A DNA stretch of 64,000 nucleotides, from the NCBI GenBank assembly GCA_008360975.2, contig CM039182.1, forward strand, positions 145,022,656 to 145,086,655. The letters are read 5' to 3'. Positions 25,426-37,722 of this stretch are shown in pieces. The notes under the pieces were generated by a model that did no database searches, was not told the DNA's origin, and worked only from the letters and a program-made list of their open reading frames with translations. Source of the DNA: Lichenostomus cassidix. Taxonomy: Eukaryota > Chordata > Aves > Passeriformes > Meliphagidae. How positions within the stretch are numbered: the first letter of the stretch is position 1; each line of letters starts with the position of its first letter. The translations under genes and the position numbers were made by a program.

Positions 25426-25580
25426 CTGAAATATCACCCAGTGAGACTTCAGCATAATTAAGCAATGATTAATCAATACTTAACTAAAGAAATTAAGCTC
25501 AGGAGAAACAATTAATTGAAGTTAAGTGAACTTTGACAGCTCATATTAAACTAAAGCTCTAATTAACAAAAGCACTGTGC
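25426..25580. promoter_or_regulatory. AT-rich homeodomain-site cluster (candidate CNE)
   Basis: About 150 bp packed with TAAT-core sites (ataattaag, gattaatc, aattaag, aattaattg, ctaattaac) and without CpG. Such clusters are typical of conserved non-coding enhancers near developmental genes, but AT-rich DNA also makes such sites by chance. Function is inference only. Confidence 0.2.
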
Positions 25581-27715
25581 ATCCTCTAAATGGAGGGATG
25601 TGCAGGCTTCAGGTGCTAAAGATGAGGTGAGTGTTACTCTGCAGATTTCTTGATGAGGAGGAGTCACTGATGGAGAGCTTCATTTCAAGGCTTTGAAAAG
25701 AGAAGGATGTTTTTCTTTGGAAGCCCATGATTCTGTTTGGTGACCTGACTCAAAGTTCTGGCAGTTCAGGTGGCTCTCTGGAGGAACAAATTCAGAGTGT
25801 CCTGGTCGGCTTTGCAGCCTGGCCTCCTGTCCTTCAGGCTCTTATAATTTAGGACCAAACTGCTGGACAAGGTGGGGGGGTCGCTGCTGGGACATTGCCA
25901 AACTCCACAGAGCCAAAGGGTTTTGGTCTTTTGCATCACTTGGAGCTCCACGGCCCAAGTTCCTGTGGGAGTTGTGGCTGTTGGGAGCCCCAGCAGGAGC
26001 TGCTGTCCCCAAAGGGCTGCAGCCCAGGGAAGGGCTAGGACAGGGAGGTGGGGGAGAAACAGTCTGGGGGACCTGGCAGGGTCTGACTGTGACAGAATCT
26101 TCTTTTTCTCCTGTTCTCTCTTCTATATCCTTGTGTTTTTATATCTCCCCTAAAGTAACTTTCACTTTTAGTGTTGATGAATGCCATCATCTCTGGACCC
26201 AGCTGACAAACATTTATGCATGGGAGCTTGTCTCAATATCTTTTCTGCAAAGCTTTCTCATGAAACCACAGAGACAGGATACCTGATCTAATGCTTTTGA
26301 AAAGATTGATGTCTTACCTGGAGAACAAGCCTGGTGGAGAGAAGGAGAAGAACACGGGGAAGAGCTCTAAATTATCATTGCTGTCTCTTGGCTCTAAGGA
26401 AATGAAATAGCCACCGGTTCTGTTTACAGTAGCCAAACCATGTCCAACAGGCCCAGGCTGATGATGGGTAAGGGTCAGGAATGGGGCTTAAAGCCTAATC
26501 TTAGCCCCAGCCCACCTAAGGGAATTATCACTCTAGAGAGCAGGGCCTTTCCTTGCTTGTTTTCACAGACACTGGAGACTGACACAAGTCTGAGATGGGG
26601 GGGAAAAGAGATATGATTGGCTAGTGGCTTAATTGCTCTGTTAATTGCTTTGCCTCTGGTGCTCCCATCCCTGCAGAGAAAGTGCCTGAGGGTTATCTCA
26701 GCTGTGTGAGTTCCCCTCAGTGATGAGCAATTATCTCCCAGGCAGAGACTACCAAATGTGGATGTCACAAGATAGCTCCATTCAAAATGATGGATGGGCA
26801 GGAAGGAAGACAAACTTCGTTCCCAGAACTCAAATTAGGAGCTGGCATATCCTCATCTGTGTGGATTTGGCCTGACTTTGCAACAGCACGAAGGTCGAGA
26901 TGTACCTCATTAAAGGTTCAGGTCCTGAGCCCAACTCCACTGCTGGAGCCCACCTGGAAACCCTTGCTGGACATTTACAGGTCTGATTTTCCTTTTGTTG
27001 AGGCCTCCACAAGATTTCTGTGGCCATGGAAGTGTTCTGGGTGCTCTGCATGGAGAAGGCAGAATTTCTCTGCTTGCATTGTACAAACCTGAACTAGTCT
27101 GATCCAGTGAATCCCATGTTCCACGGGATGGAGGAGCATTTGGAGTAGGGATACACAGGGCTGGTGGAGGTGAGGCAAACTTCTGCTGCTTTGAAGCCAC
27201 AAAGCGCACGGAGCAAGCTGAGAACTTGCACGGGTTTTGCTCCTTGAGCAGCAGCACAGCAACACCACAAAGCTCTAGGTGTGCCACAATCCCCATTTTT
27301 GGGGAGAACTGTGCAGTGGAAGAAGGAAGAGATTTACCCTGCAGGAAATTCCAAATCCTAATGGGATGGAGGAAGAAAGCAAAGCAAAACAAACCACACC
27401 CCCAAAAATACAAAGGTGAAATTACCTGCCTGTGGCCTCTCAGGAAGGCAGTAGCAGGGTGAGGAAGCACAGTCTGTGCTGTTCCATTAAAGCCTCTTCA
27501 ATAAGAGTGCCTGGCCTGGCACTCGTGTGGGTGAGTGTTCCCAAGCAGCTCCATAAATGTGCATTATTGCTGTGTTCCTGCCTGCCATATTTCCTGTTCT
27601 TTATTCACCAAGTGGTGGGGGCTGTCTCTGGCTCATCAATTAAACCCAAGAGTGATGATTTCCAAAGGTATTGCTACTTAGTGAAAGAAATTCATCCTTA
27701 GGCTAAAGGACAAAG
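25581..27715. other. Unique DNA with a GC-richer block
   Basis: No gene recognised. The block at about 25780-26100 is clearly richer in G and C than its surroundings but shows no LTR ends, no target duplication and no recognised repeat. A 186-codon minus-strand open frame at 26910-27470 has no family motif and overlaps equally long frames on the other strand. Confidence 0.45.
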
Positions 27716-28010
27716 CTCAAGGCCTAAGTGTTATTTAAATGGCTCATAAAACATGTGCTGGCTCTTTAGCCAGAATGAAAATCACCCTTAGCTAACATAG
27801 GAAATATCCTGCTTTCCTCTGCCTTCCCCAGTCTTTTCATGATGATGAATCTCTTGCTCCCCATTATTTCTGTAAATGAGAATATGCTGTAACATTGCTG
27901 AGGTTGGGCTAATTAAATCAGCTCTTTCTTATCTCATTGATCTGCATTTTAAAGCTGAGCTGATTAAGGATGGAAGACTATATTTGATTAGAAATATGTT
28001 TTTGCCAGTT
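27716..28010. promoter_or_regulatory. Candidate conserved non-coding element
   Basis: A CpG-free stretch with balanced composition and several sites common in vertebrate enhancers: gctaattaaatcagc at about 27908, tgattagaa near 27987 and tttaaatggctcat near 27736. It has no repeat signature. Called only on its look; cross-species alignment would decide. Confidence 0.2.
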
Positions 28011-29173
28011 AGTTACATCAAAGGGTAGATTACAGGAGAGCAGAGGAGCTGAACTCACACGGCTACTGTTTCTCCTGGATGTTAAAAGGAAAGAGAAATA
28101 ACATGAAATAAAAAGCAAGCCCCAAGATGCATTTCTTACCCATATTTTTTCACAGCAAATGATGATACCTTTGTTTTATCTTCTGGAAAAAAAATTAATA
28201 ATAGATAAGTGAAACTGTGATACCGAGAAAAAATTTCCATGAGCTGTGGAATGCTATGGATGGTGCTTTACCAAACATCCAGCAGAAATCTTGCTAAAAC
28301 TGCAGTCCCTTCCTGGTTTTATGGTGGCATCAGCAGAGTTATTCAGCACCCAGGACCAAATGCTTCTCTGGACTGGTAGCCAGAGCAAAGGCTTAGAGCA
28401 GAGCCCCTGGCTGATCCTCTGCCTGAGCAAACTGCACAACTCCTGTGCAATTTTTGCTGTATTCCCAACCACCATGTCCATACATATCATTGAAGGTAAC
28501 ATTATGCCTGGTGTGGCTACGTGGCAAAATCCTTTGTTAAGGGCCTTCATTAGGAAAAGATTTTTGATAGCTCCAAGAATGCTGCATCCTCAGCTCAGAA
28601 GGGGCTTTCTCAGGGAAGGAGGAGTTAGGAAAAAGGATAGGAGGTAGAAGTTCCATTTTTCTTCCTCTCAGTTTTCCAAGAAGACTTGGTGGCATATTTA
28701 GCACCACAGATTTGAAGATGGCAAGGAAATCATCTGTCGTGTGACCTCTTGTATTGGGCCACCATGCAGCCATCAGAACAGCTCCTAATTTCTCCTCAGT
28801 AGGGTTGGGACTGACACAGTGACTTTATTCTTGTGTGCCACTGCTGAACCATACTAGGAAATGCAGGAGAGCCTCTTAGGCACAACATTTATCACTAGTC
28901 TCTGAGGTCAAGCAATCAGACCAGGAGTTAGAGACAGCAGAGTGAATCCCATAGATCTGGCATGTTCACTTGGAAAGGCAGCACAGCTGCAACAAAGCAT
29001 GGGCTAGGAGAAGAGAAATAGGAGTTTTACCCCTGGATTAATGCTGTGCAATGTTGTGCATTACTACTGACATGTAAGAGGTAAGTAGGAAGGAGCAGAA
29101 GGTGAAAGAAAATTTTATTTTCCCTTTCTTGAACAAAGAGTGCATAGTTAGTAATAAGACACAGACAACAACA

Positions 29174-29195
29174 GTTGTCCCTATATAGGGACAAC
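29174..29195. repeat. 22-bp perfect palindrome with CArG box
   Basis: gttgtccctatatagggacaac equals its own reverse complement over 22 bp. Its centre (29180-29189) is CCTATATAGG, an exact CC(A/T)6GG CArG box, the site bound by serum response factor. The symmetry ends at both sides (A opposite A). Confidence 0.9.
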
Positions 29196-29689
29196 ATTTT
29201 CTCTGTATCAGCCCAGTGCACTTTTCTGAATACCAAAACCAGCAGGAAGGAGTTCCTCTCTCTAGCTGTGCTCCTGTCCTCTGCCTTTTTGCTTGAAATG
29301 TTCATTTTAGGGGATTGCATGTGGGAACTCAAGCAAAATTCATGCTTTCTGCTCAAAAGCAGAAATGGATGAGCAGAACAGGCTACTTGCAGGAAGATAT
29401 TAATTAGAAAACACATCCCAGACATTGAGACTTGTATGTCCAGAAACAGCTTTAGACCTAGTCCTTAAAATGGGATGAAAAGCCATTGAAAACTGATCTG
29501 TGGATAAATTTAACCACAAAACAAAAATACAGAGTGAGAAGAAGGGTTAGCTCATCTGGCATGGGATTTCTGAAACATCTGATCTGTGGAGGAACAAAAC
29601 TAACTGTTATCAATTCATGACTTATTTTTAATTTGTGTCACAAGTAAGGTGGTGCAAAAGCTTATTTATTTACTATGAAGAAATACAGA

Positions 29690-30330
29690 TATTTATCCTT
29701 AAATGAGAATTAAAGAAACTCTCTGCAAGAGATTAATCACAGCATGCCATGATGAGATTTAATAAGCATGAGATGCATGTAGGAATTATTTTTCTATTTT
29801 TGCAGTGGCTGTATTTGCTTGTATTACTGCTCAGAGAGATAATAGCAGCTCTAGTGGCATTACTATTGAAATCCATAAAATTTCCCTTGAATTAAAAGAA
29901 TCCTTTAAGGAACAGCAAGGATGAGAAAGGTGACTCCAAAGCTAGTGAGTCTCCTTCCAGAAGACTGATTGCTGCAAATGGTAGCCTAAATTAGAAGGGA
30001 CTGAATATGCTTTGTCCTTCACAGAGTTGGACTTCCTGCATTTTGTTTTAGTTTTATGTGTTAGGCAATGGGATTTACAAGGAAAGTGGTCAGGATTTCA
30101 TAATTTACTCTCAAATGTGAATTTGCTTGCTTCATCTACATTAACCAAGATTGCATTTTTGGATAGCCATTCACCACTGGAGGTGCATCAATTAAAATAT
30201 TTGTTAAAATTCCAATTAATCTTTGAGTACAATTTCCAATCACCTTTTTATGTGCCAATTCCACACAAAATTTAATTGATAAGTAAATAATTATTCACTT
30301 TTATTAACTATGTGACAGCAGAATTGATCC
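29690..30330. promoter_or_regulatory. Candidate conserved AT-rich elements
   Basis: Two CpG-free stretches (about 29720-29920 and 30165-30330) are rich in homeodomain-like cores such as attaatc, caattaaaa, aattaatc, tttaattgat and aataattatt. No ORF or repeat explains them. The call rests on composition and motif density only. Confidence 0.2.
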
Positions 30331-33300
30331 CGTTTAAAATCTCCATAAGTTTCTCTTTAATAGATGAATGCAGCAGCCCAAAAGGATGGCCTCCATTAAA
30401 CCCAAATTAAAGGCTTATTTAAGATATTCTGTTTTTATATTTTTCCAGACAGTAGGTTAACTTTTAGGCCAAAGAAGGCCACCAGTACCTTCTGAGCTAA
30501 TGTTTAATTTAAAAGATCTGTTTTAAGAATATTCATACTTTGATTCATTAGTTTCCTGCATGAGGTAATAAGAAGATGCCTGTTTAAGAGACACTGCAAT
30601 GATAAAAATAATAATGTCTGAGTAATACTGGGGGTGGTGTTGCCAGCGTGTATTGAGGAGGCATTTGAGTGAAACTGTGTTGCCAAGTTTGCAGGTTTTT
30701 ATTACAGTGATTAATAGAAATAGTTGTTCTCCTGAATTCAAGGTTGTTATTCTGTCTAGGTTTACAAAGCCTGTTCAACAGGAGCTGTGTGTAAATCCAT
30801 TTGTGTGTAAAGACAGGAGGCCTCTGCCTGATTCCTGTTCCTAAATGATTGAACATAGTGCAGCACTTCTAAGGAGCTCTTTTTTCCCCCATCTTGCCTA
30901 TACGAAATCTCAAAAGTATATTCCTTCCATTTATTTCTTCATCTTAGAAATGTATCAATTGTTTTAAAATTCTCAAGTGGTTGTGTCAGAGAGGCAACAC
31001 TGGCCTGTGAGTAATACGGGATTCCTGTCCCAATTCTCCCATGTCTTCCCTCCATCTAGAAAACACCCAGAAACGGTATGGGAAACTCTCAACAGATTGA
31101 GCCCTTTTCAGCCCAAAACTGTCTACAAAATAAAGCTGAGCAGCAGCAGCAGTCTGTTTATCTGAAGGGAGGTCATTTGCAGAAGCCTGGGATTGAGCAG
31201 AGCAGAATTTCCTTTCTCAGAGCCCTTCCTCAAGTCTTGGCTGCCCCATGTCATGCAATCAAGAGGGGTGATTGTGTCTTTGACAAGGTCTGTGCAGAGA
31301 CAAATAACCCACAGAGAAGCTGAGACTTCATAGCCTCCCTGGCTGCTGGGCAGACACATCCATGTGTCCAACCAGCAAATTTCACCTGGATGAATGCAAT
31401 AATTTTCAGGAAGGAGGTGTCAACCAAAAGCTTAGGAAATGGAGGCATTGCTCCCCTGGTTCCAAAAGTCTCACTGATCAATGTAAAAGGAACTAATTTG
31501 GGGAACTTTTAATCTTTGCCTTCAACAAGGCCCTTGTTAGGAGAGCTTTTCATATTTGGGTGATTGAGCTGGTCTAAGAGACAGAAAGTAAAGAGTGATC
31601 TCTCAGAGCCTCTTCCAAGGCTATAGAATGAATGAGCTGTGGTAGAAAGCAAAGAAGAAACCATCATGCATGTTCCCCTGATCTGAAACCCCTCCTGAAC
31701 TGGGCCCCTCTCAGGGCCAAAGTCTGTAAGGAACATTGGTAATGGCAAATTGTTATGGGAAACTGGAACTTGCAGTTTGAAGCTTTAGCGCATCTAGATG
31801 ATTTCAAAAGAGAAGCAATATTTAATGTCTAATTGGAGCAGGAGATGGTGTTTTCAGTTTAGCAGAGCTTCCTCAAAGGGTTGCATGAAGTCTAAAATTA
31901 ATACTCATCTTTTAAAATGTATGGTCTCATTACTACCAACCCTACCATAGCTGAAATATCACACATTCTATATTTACTGGGATAACATGCAGCACAACAT
32001 TTTGTGGCTGCCTTAACAAGCTTAGAAACTCATACTGAAAAAAAAAAAAATCCCCAAAACAAACCTTGTCTGAAGACTGGATAAAATAAGCAATAAATCC
32101 AGAGTGAAAACATTTAAATGGCAGGCGAAGCCCACTGTAAAAAAATCTCTGTGGGAATAAAAGAAAAGTCTTTGAACTCCTGTGCGTGATAACAGTTTTA
32201 AAATCTTAATGCCAATACCCTGGCTAGTAGGGCAACAGCCTTTGAAAGCAGAGGTCAGTGTTCCAGCTGTCTGACATCGTGTGTCCAGCCAATTCTTGTC
32301 CTTTATTTCCCCAGTGCTGTAAAGCTGATGAGGGGCAGAAGCTGATTGAAGACTGTAGCGCCCAATTTTTCAAAGACCAAGTGTTATTTAATGTTCAGCT
32401 GGAAATCTGTATGTGGATTTAAGTCTGGGCCGATACTTTAATAATTACTCTGGCTGTTATGTTTCCCCAGAAAAAGGTCAATCCAAGGGTTGTGTAAGAC
32501 TCTGAAGGCAATTAGAGTAGCTTTAGAGCAGATTTTGTTTATCACTGTAGTTATAACAAGTATTTTTTGGGGTTTTTTTCCCAGTCAGTTGGGCTATCTA
32601 AAGTGTGACAAAGGATATTACTTAACAACAGCTGGAGGCCTTTGAGGGAGCAAAGACTGACTGATTAGGCTTAACTGGTCATTTTTTGATGAATTCTTCT
32701 GAACAAAGGGTAACTCAGGCATGTGGTTAATGATAGTTTTGAAGGACACAAAGGGAAAATATGGCTAAAGTTAGAAGTTTATTCGGGTTATAGATTAAAA
32801 AAATAGGAGATTAGAAATCAGCTGGAAGAGTAAGTAGAGGGTGCTTTAAAAAGAATGCAAATGCCATAAAATAAGCCACAGTTGCTTTGCTTTTTACAAG
32901 GCATCTTTATATGTACTGTTATGAAAAATCCTGCTTCAGCTTGTTTAGGAAGTAGTAAAATCAGGTGTGAAATGAGTTTTGTAGTCTATGAAAATCTGAG
33001 GTTCCAACAATTGACCTTTGCTAAGACAAAATTAGCAAAGCGTAAAATTTCAAACAAAAAATACAGGGGAAAAAGCAAGACAAAAATAGAATTTCCATCT
33101 GACTTAGGAAGTCTAGGTTACAAATACTAGCTTTATTTTTAGGAGAAGGGCTGGTACTCCCCAGATCAGAGCAATTACTTCTACTATACTCTTCGAGGAA
33201 ACCTGGATGTTGCCAAGACAGGCTTTTCCTTTTGACTAATTGTAATTTTCCAACAAAAGACAGTTTTGGCTGTTGCCTGTGTTGAATCTGAGGGTGGCAG

Positions 33301-33449
33301 GGGGTTTGAGTGATGGTGACACTCCATCCCCACAGTGTCCCCACTGAGGATGCTGCCAGAAGGTCACACAAATTAACTAACATCTGATCACATAGGGGTG
33401 GCAGGTGTGATCAGTTCAAAGCAGGTTAAATATCCCACAGGGAAATTGA
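30331..33449. other. Unique DNA, no gene seen
   Basis: No gene recognised. The part at about 32300-32480 (including taataattactctgg) again looks like conserved non-coding sequence. A short A-run occurs at about 32039-32050. Open frames are short and without motifs. Confidence 0.45.
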
Positions 33450-33930
33450 AATTATCATAGTTGTTGGAGAAGCAGCAGTGGAATGAAGTTCAACAGTTCA
33501 AAATGCAAACTCACACATTTTTGGCCAATAAAGAATTCTGCAATGGCTGGGGACATGACTTGGTGGGAGAAAGAGGACACAGACATGGCAGATGATCACA
33601 GGAAAATCATGAGTCAAACGTAAGCCTGTGTTGTGTCAGGGAAGATATTATCATTGGGGAAGAGTGAAGAATTTAATAGCCCAGTACTAGACTCCCTGAA
33701 AACTCACCTGGAATACTGACTGCTGTGCTAGTCAAACTTCTGCAAGACCAATGCACTGAGACTGGGAGAGATTCAGTGAAAAACTAATAGTTGTGATAAG
33801 AAAAGCCATAGAAAATCTGACTAAACACATTTGCAGTGCAATAGAGTGTTTCTGATGGTGACCAAAAGTAAAAAACAAAGTAACAAAGACTAAGATAGTA
33901 TAAGAATGAGTAATAGTTCCCCAAAACACT
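33450..33930 (+). mobile_element. Ancient CR1-type LINE ORF2 relic, sense
   Basis: The plus strand around 33484-33525 translates to MKFNSSKCKLTHF, matching the CR1 ORF2 segment 'MKFNKAKCKVLHLG'. About 100 bp on, IMSQT matches 'NMSQQ', and at about 33690-33715 LKTHLEY matches 'RPHLEY', all in the proper order. The frame is interrupted by stops. Divergence is much greater than in the other CR1 copies here, so this is an old lineage of CR1 or a close relative. Boundaries are approximate. Confidence 0.65.
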
Positions 33931-34264
33931 GTCAGTCTTCAGCAAATCTCAATTTAAAGCCTTCCTGAGCAAGACACATTATTTTTGCTCTTACTTTCTT
34001 CCAACAACTGTTTCCTCTGCTGGATTTCCTCCCATACCTTCTTCTATTCCCTTTGCTTGCAGCTTGCTTTCAGCATGTCTGCAGCAGCAGGGATTTCTGC
34101 ACACACAGGATGTGGGAGAAACATCAGCTTTTTCTTCTTTGGAAACCAATCCTTTTTAATTCCTCTAATGTGACTAATTCTTATTTTTATGAAGACAATG
34201 AGCAATCATTTGTTGTTCATTGCTTTCTCCCTAACAGTGATCTGGGAAATGGAAGTGCCTGTCT
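33931..34264. other. Pyrimidine-rich spacer between two LINE pieces
   Basis: This 330-bp stretch separates the ORF2 relic from what appears to be the 3' part of the same old LINE. It is T/C-rich on the plus strand and unmatched to CR1. It may be an insertion or simply eroded LINE sequence. Confidence 0.35.
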
Positions 34265-34545
34265 TAGACCAAGACAGCTTGGCTTGTTAATTTTAAGACA
34301 ATTAAGGATGAGGGAACACGACTGAGATCTATAAATGGGCACTGGGCTACACAGCAGTGAAGAGCAAGAGTAGTTTCAGCTGAAGAAAAATTTTGTCTAA
34401 AGAACAAAAGAATCTTGATAATGAATAAATTTAAGTTGAAAAGTAGAAGAAAGGTTTCAGCCATGGAGTAAGTGAAACTGTGGGATAGTCTACTGGTCAT
34501 GGGTTGGCTTTGACTGAGCTATATTTGTACAAATAGATATATTAA
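34265..34545 (+). mobile_element. Ancient CR1-type LINE, 3' part, sense
   Basis: The segment aaggatgagggaacacgactgagatctataaa (34304-34335) and the later 'aagtgaaactgtgggatagtctactgg' (34469-34495) follow the old amniote CR1 pattern '..acatgactgagacctataaa..' and '..gtgaacctgtggaactcattgcc..' at plausible spacing. It has the same orientation as the ORF2 relic at 33450, so probably the same insertion. Identification is by consensus recall and is less firm than for the upstream part. Confidence 0.45.
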
Positions 34546-36130
34546 TTTAGAAGAAAACACCCTCACTTTTTCCCAGGGGCCTAGGAGATCAGTTGCATCA
34601 GGCATGTTAAATTTTCACAAATGGAAATGGCTTGGCTAGCATGACTTCAGGTTGCCTTTGAGTCTCTTGTCTGAATAGTTGTGACCCATTTATAGGAGGA
34701 TCAAGCATGGCCTTCTGCTCATGTCTGCAGAGGTACTTGAATGAATGACCCAGATGCTTTAATCACTCAGACATTCCCCTTCTTGGAGGGGATGGAGAGA
34801 ATCCTGAGTGATTTAAAGATAGAGCATATACTTAATTAATGAAAAATGTCATATAGCACAATGGCAGAGGAGCCCACCTGATGAGTTGGGAAGGCTTTTC
34901 CCATATTATGGCCTATTTTTGGGAATGAAAAATAGTTTTAAGAACCTGCTCAGCTCTTGTCACTGCAGGACCATAGCACTACACCTCCCTCCATTATGTT
35001 TTATCCCCTCCAAAAACTCCTCTGATGGAGTTTTGTTCCAACACTTCCCCCAGAGGACTTTGCTCTCCTGTCTAATAAATTTCACAGTTAAGAAGCTTTC
35101 TCTGATGCTTTGTCACTCACAGCCACATGAGAATGGATAAAGAGCTGCCTTCAGACGTCAGAGATGAAGAGTACTTATGTGCATGGGAACAGTCCCAAAA
35201 GGAGTGAGATGAAGGACTACTGCAAATATCAGCAGTGTGGTTACCTTTGCTCACCTTATATAGCAGGGATCTAGCAGGAAATGCAAAGGTGTGAATTTCA
35301 GCACTTGTGAAAATGCCAGATTTACAGCCTTAAATAGCAAAGTCTTCTGCCTCTCCACAAAAACAAATATAGCAGGATGTCCACTGTGAAAATTTTCTCA
35401 CAAGTAGGCGTCATCCCAAGGGTGAGAAACGGTAAATATGCACCCAAGGTGGGGAAGAAGTGGTCTTTCATCCTCTGAATGACAGAAATTGAAGCAGGGT
35501 CATGAGTTTAGTGCACTGTTGACGTTTGACACGGATCAAATGAAAACACTTGGTTGTTATGGGTATGGGTTCATTTTAACACGGCAACGGAAGATTTCTT
35601 TTCCAATGACCAGCCACCAAAATCACCCTGTCACCTGCCAGTGGATTAAAAACAATGTCATGGAAGGTGATTTGGGCTGAGATGTCATCTATAAAATATT
35701 TATTATAATGAGATATATGGGTTTCAGTCACTTAGTGCATCCTGCAGTAGCTGCTAGATGGGTTAAAGACCGAATTACTCAATCCTAATGTCATACACAG
35801 CTCTTGCACAGTATTTTTATTGCTAATTACTTGGTGGCATTATATTCACATAAAATAAGACCAATATGGACATGGCTGTTTGGGCAGCCAGGTTGGACCT
35901 TTTCTGTGTTGCTCTTTACCTTGTCAGTGGAGGTGAATCACTAGTTGAAGCAAGATTCAATCTGAAGCTGGTGTGTTTAATTACCCTTGAAAAATGGAAA
36001 GGTCAAAATAGGACAGGAGCGACAAAGTCAATTGAGCATCTGGACAGAGTCCAAGCTTCAGCCATCACTGTCATCTCCTTGTTTCTTCTTTTGGAGGAGT
36101 CTACATTTACGTGTAATTATAAGAAGATAT
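34546..36130. other. Unique DNA, no gene seen
   Basis: Unique sequence; nothing recognised. Confidence 0.5.
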
Positions 36131-36594
36131 ACACTGTATTCTGTAGTTCTTTTCTCTTTTTCTCCTTTTCTCCCACTCCTTTCCTTCTACCCCTGTTCAT
36201 GCTTTCTTCCTCCCACTAGGTCTTCTCCTTCTTCCCCTCTGCTGCTGTCTTCTTTCTTGTATGTGAAAACTCAGAATTCCCTTCCCTTCCCTTCCCTTCC
36301 CTTCCCTTCCCTTCCCTTCCCTTCCCTTCCCTTCCCTTCCCTTCCCTTCCCTTCCCTTCCCTTCCCTTCCCTTCCTTCCCTTTCCCTTCCTTCCTTCCCT
36401 TCCCTTCCTTCCCTTCCCTTCCTTCCTTCCTTCCTTCCCTTCCCTTCCTTCCTTCCCTTCCCTTCCTTCCTTCCTTCCCTTCCCTTCCTTCCTTCCCTTC
36501 CTTCCCTTCCTTCCTTCCCTTCCCTTCCCTTCCCTTCCCTTCCCTTCCCTTCCCTTCCCTTCCCTTCCCTTCCCTTCCCTTCTTCCCTTCCCAT
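36131..36594. repeat. Long polypyrimidine tract with (TTCCC)n core
   Basis: The tract is almost purely T and C on the plus strand. A mixed T/C-rich lead-in (36145-36260) precedes the tandem core (36276-36594). The core starts and ends with pure 5-bp ttccc units. Between about 36374 and 36515 it alternates 4-bp ttcc and 5-bp ttccc units, often as two 4s then two 5s (about 18 bp). The long open frames here (Pro/Ser/Leu-rich on plus, Gly/Lys/Glu/Arg-rich on minus) are translations of the repeat, not genes. Confidence 0.97.
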
Positions 36595-37552
36595 TTTTTA
36601 TCTAAGGATTCACACACACGTAGGATCTGAACATCAAAACACTCTGCATATGCGCATCTGGTGCATAAATATGCAGACAGAGAGGCACATTGATAGAATC
36701 AATTAAAAGCTCTCTCTGCAGCACTCAAGTCTTGCTGATAGTTAATCACAGATGTCTGATATCTTTTTATCTCGAGTCAAAGATTCTCTGTCTCCTTTAT
36801 AGCAATCAATACACCAGGGTTGTCTCACAAAGTCCACGGATTTTTATTTCAAAGATCTGACAGGACAATAACCGTATGACTCTGACCCATGTGAGAGGCT
36901 TTGGGTGACGCATGTGTAAGACTTGTATTATATCTATAATTCATTTGCAGCTTGGTCTCCTGGGGGAGCAGGGGGAATCATGGCAGCTGTTTAACAACCC
37001 ACAGTTACAACTGAAAGGAAAGGGAGCCACAATTCAGCCAAAACATTATGTAAAGATTATGCTCACTGGGCCAGACAACCTGAACTAAGATGTCTATTTT
37101 TGTGAGGAGTGTTGGGGGATTTTTAATGACTGTCAGATCCTTGATTTTACAGCTCAGTCAGAAATACAATAGCCATAATAACATATTGTATTGATAGTAT
37201 TCTTACAACTACAAAGTTTTAAGGTTGTGTGAAAGGAAAAGTTACTGTAGAGAAGTAATACCATTTATAAGACCAACACAGGCACCTGCAAAAAAGCAAA
37301 ATTAGTTTGCATGCACACAGTCCTTTCTACAATTCTCAAGCACAGAAAATAGACAAGAAACTAGGTAGGGCAATGTGTAACTTGGAGCAACTGAGAGTGA
37401 CTGCTCTCAGTTTAACAGTTGTTTCAGACAAAGGGGCTGATGAAAGTGAGGCCCCACAGGACAGAGAGGGATGGATTATTGCTGCCCCAGTAACCATGTG
37501 GGCAGCAGGACGAGGTCCACATGGGAAATGGCAGTGCTGAACCATGTCTAGC

Positions 37553-37722
37553 ACATCACAGCATCATGGAATGGTTTGAGTTGGAAGAGACCTTAAAGAT
37601 TGTTTCAACCCCTCTGACATGGTCAGGGAAAACTTCCACTACACCAGGTTGTTTCTACCCCATCCAGCCTGGCCTTGAGCTCTTCAAGGGATGGGGTAGC
37701 CACAGCTTCTCTGGGCAGAGTC
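37553..37722 (-). mobile_element. CR1 3' fragment, minus strand
   Basis: It starts with a degraded octamer end (catcacagcatcatggaatgg) and follows 'tttgagttggaagagacctta', 'catccagcctggccttgagc' and 'cacagcttctctgggca', the CR1 3' region in reverse. It breaks off at about 37722. Only about 170 bp remain. Confidence 0.92.

Noticed and set aside
26910..27470. 186-codon minus-strand open frame, the longest not caused by a repeat or the LTR.
   Set aside because: No motif, a long frame on the other strand as well, and a locally GC-richer composition that makes stops rarer.
36216..36706. Open frames of over 100 to 239 codons on both strands.
   Set aside because: They are translations of the ttccc/ttcc repeat and its flanks.
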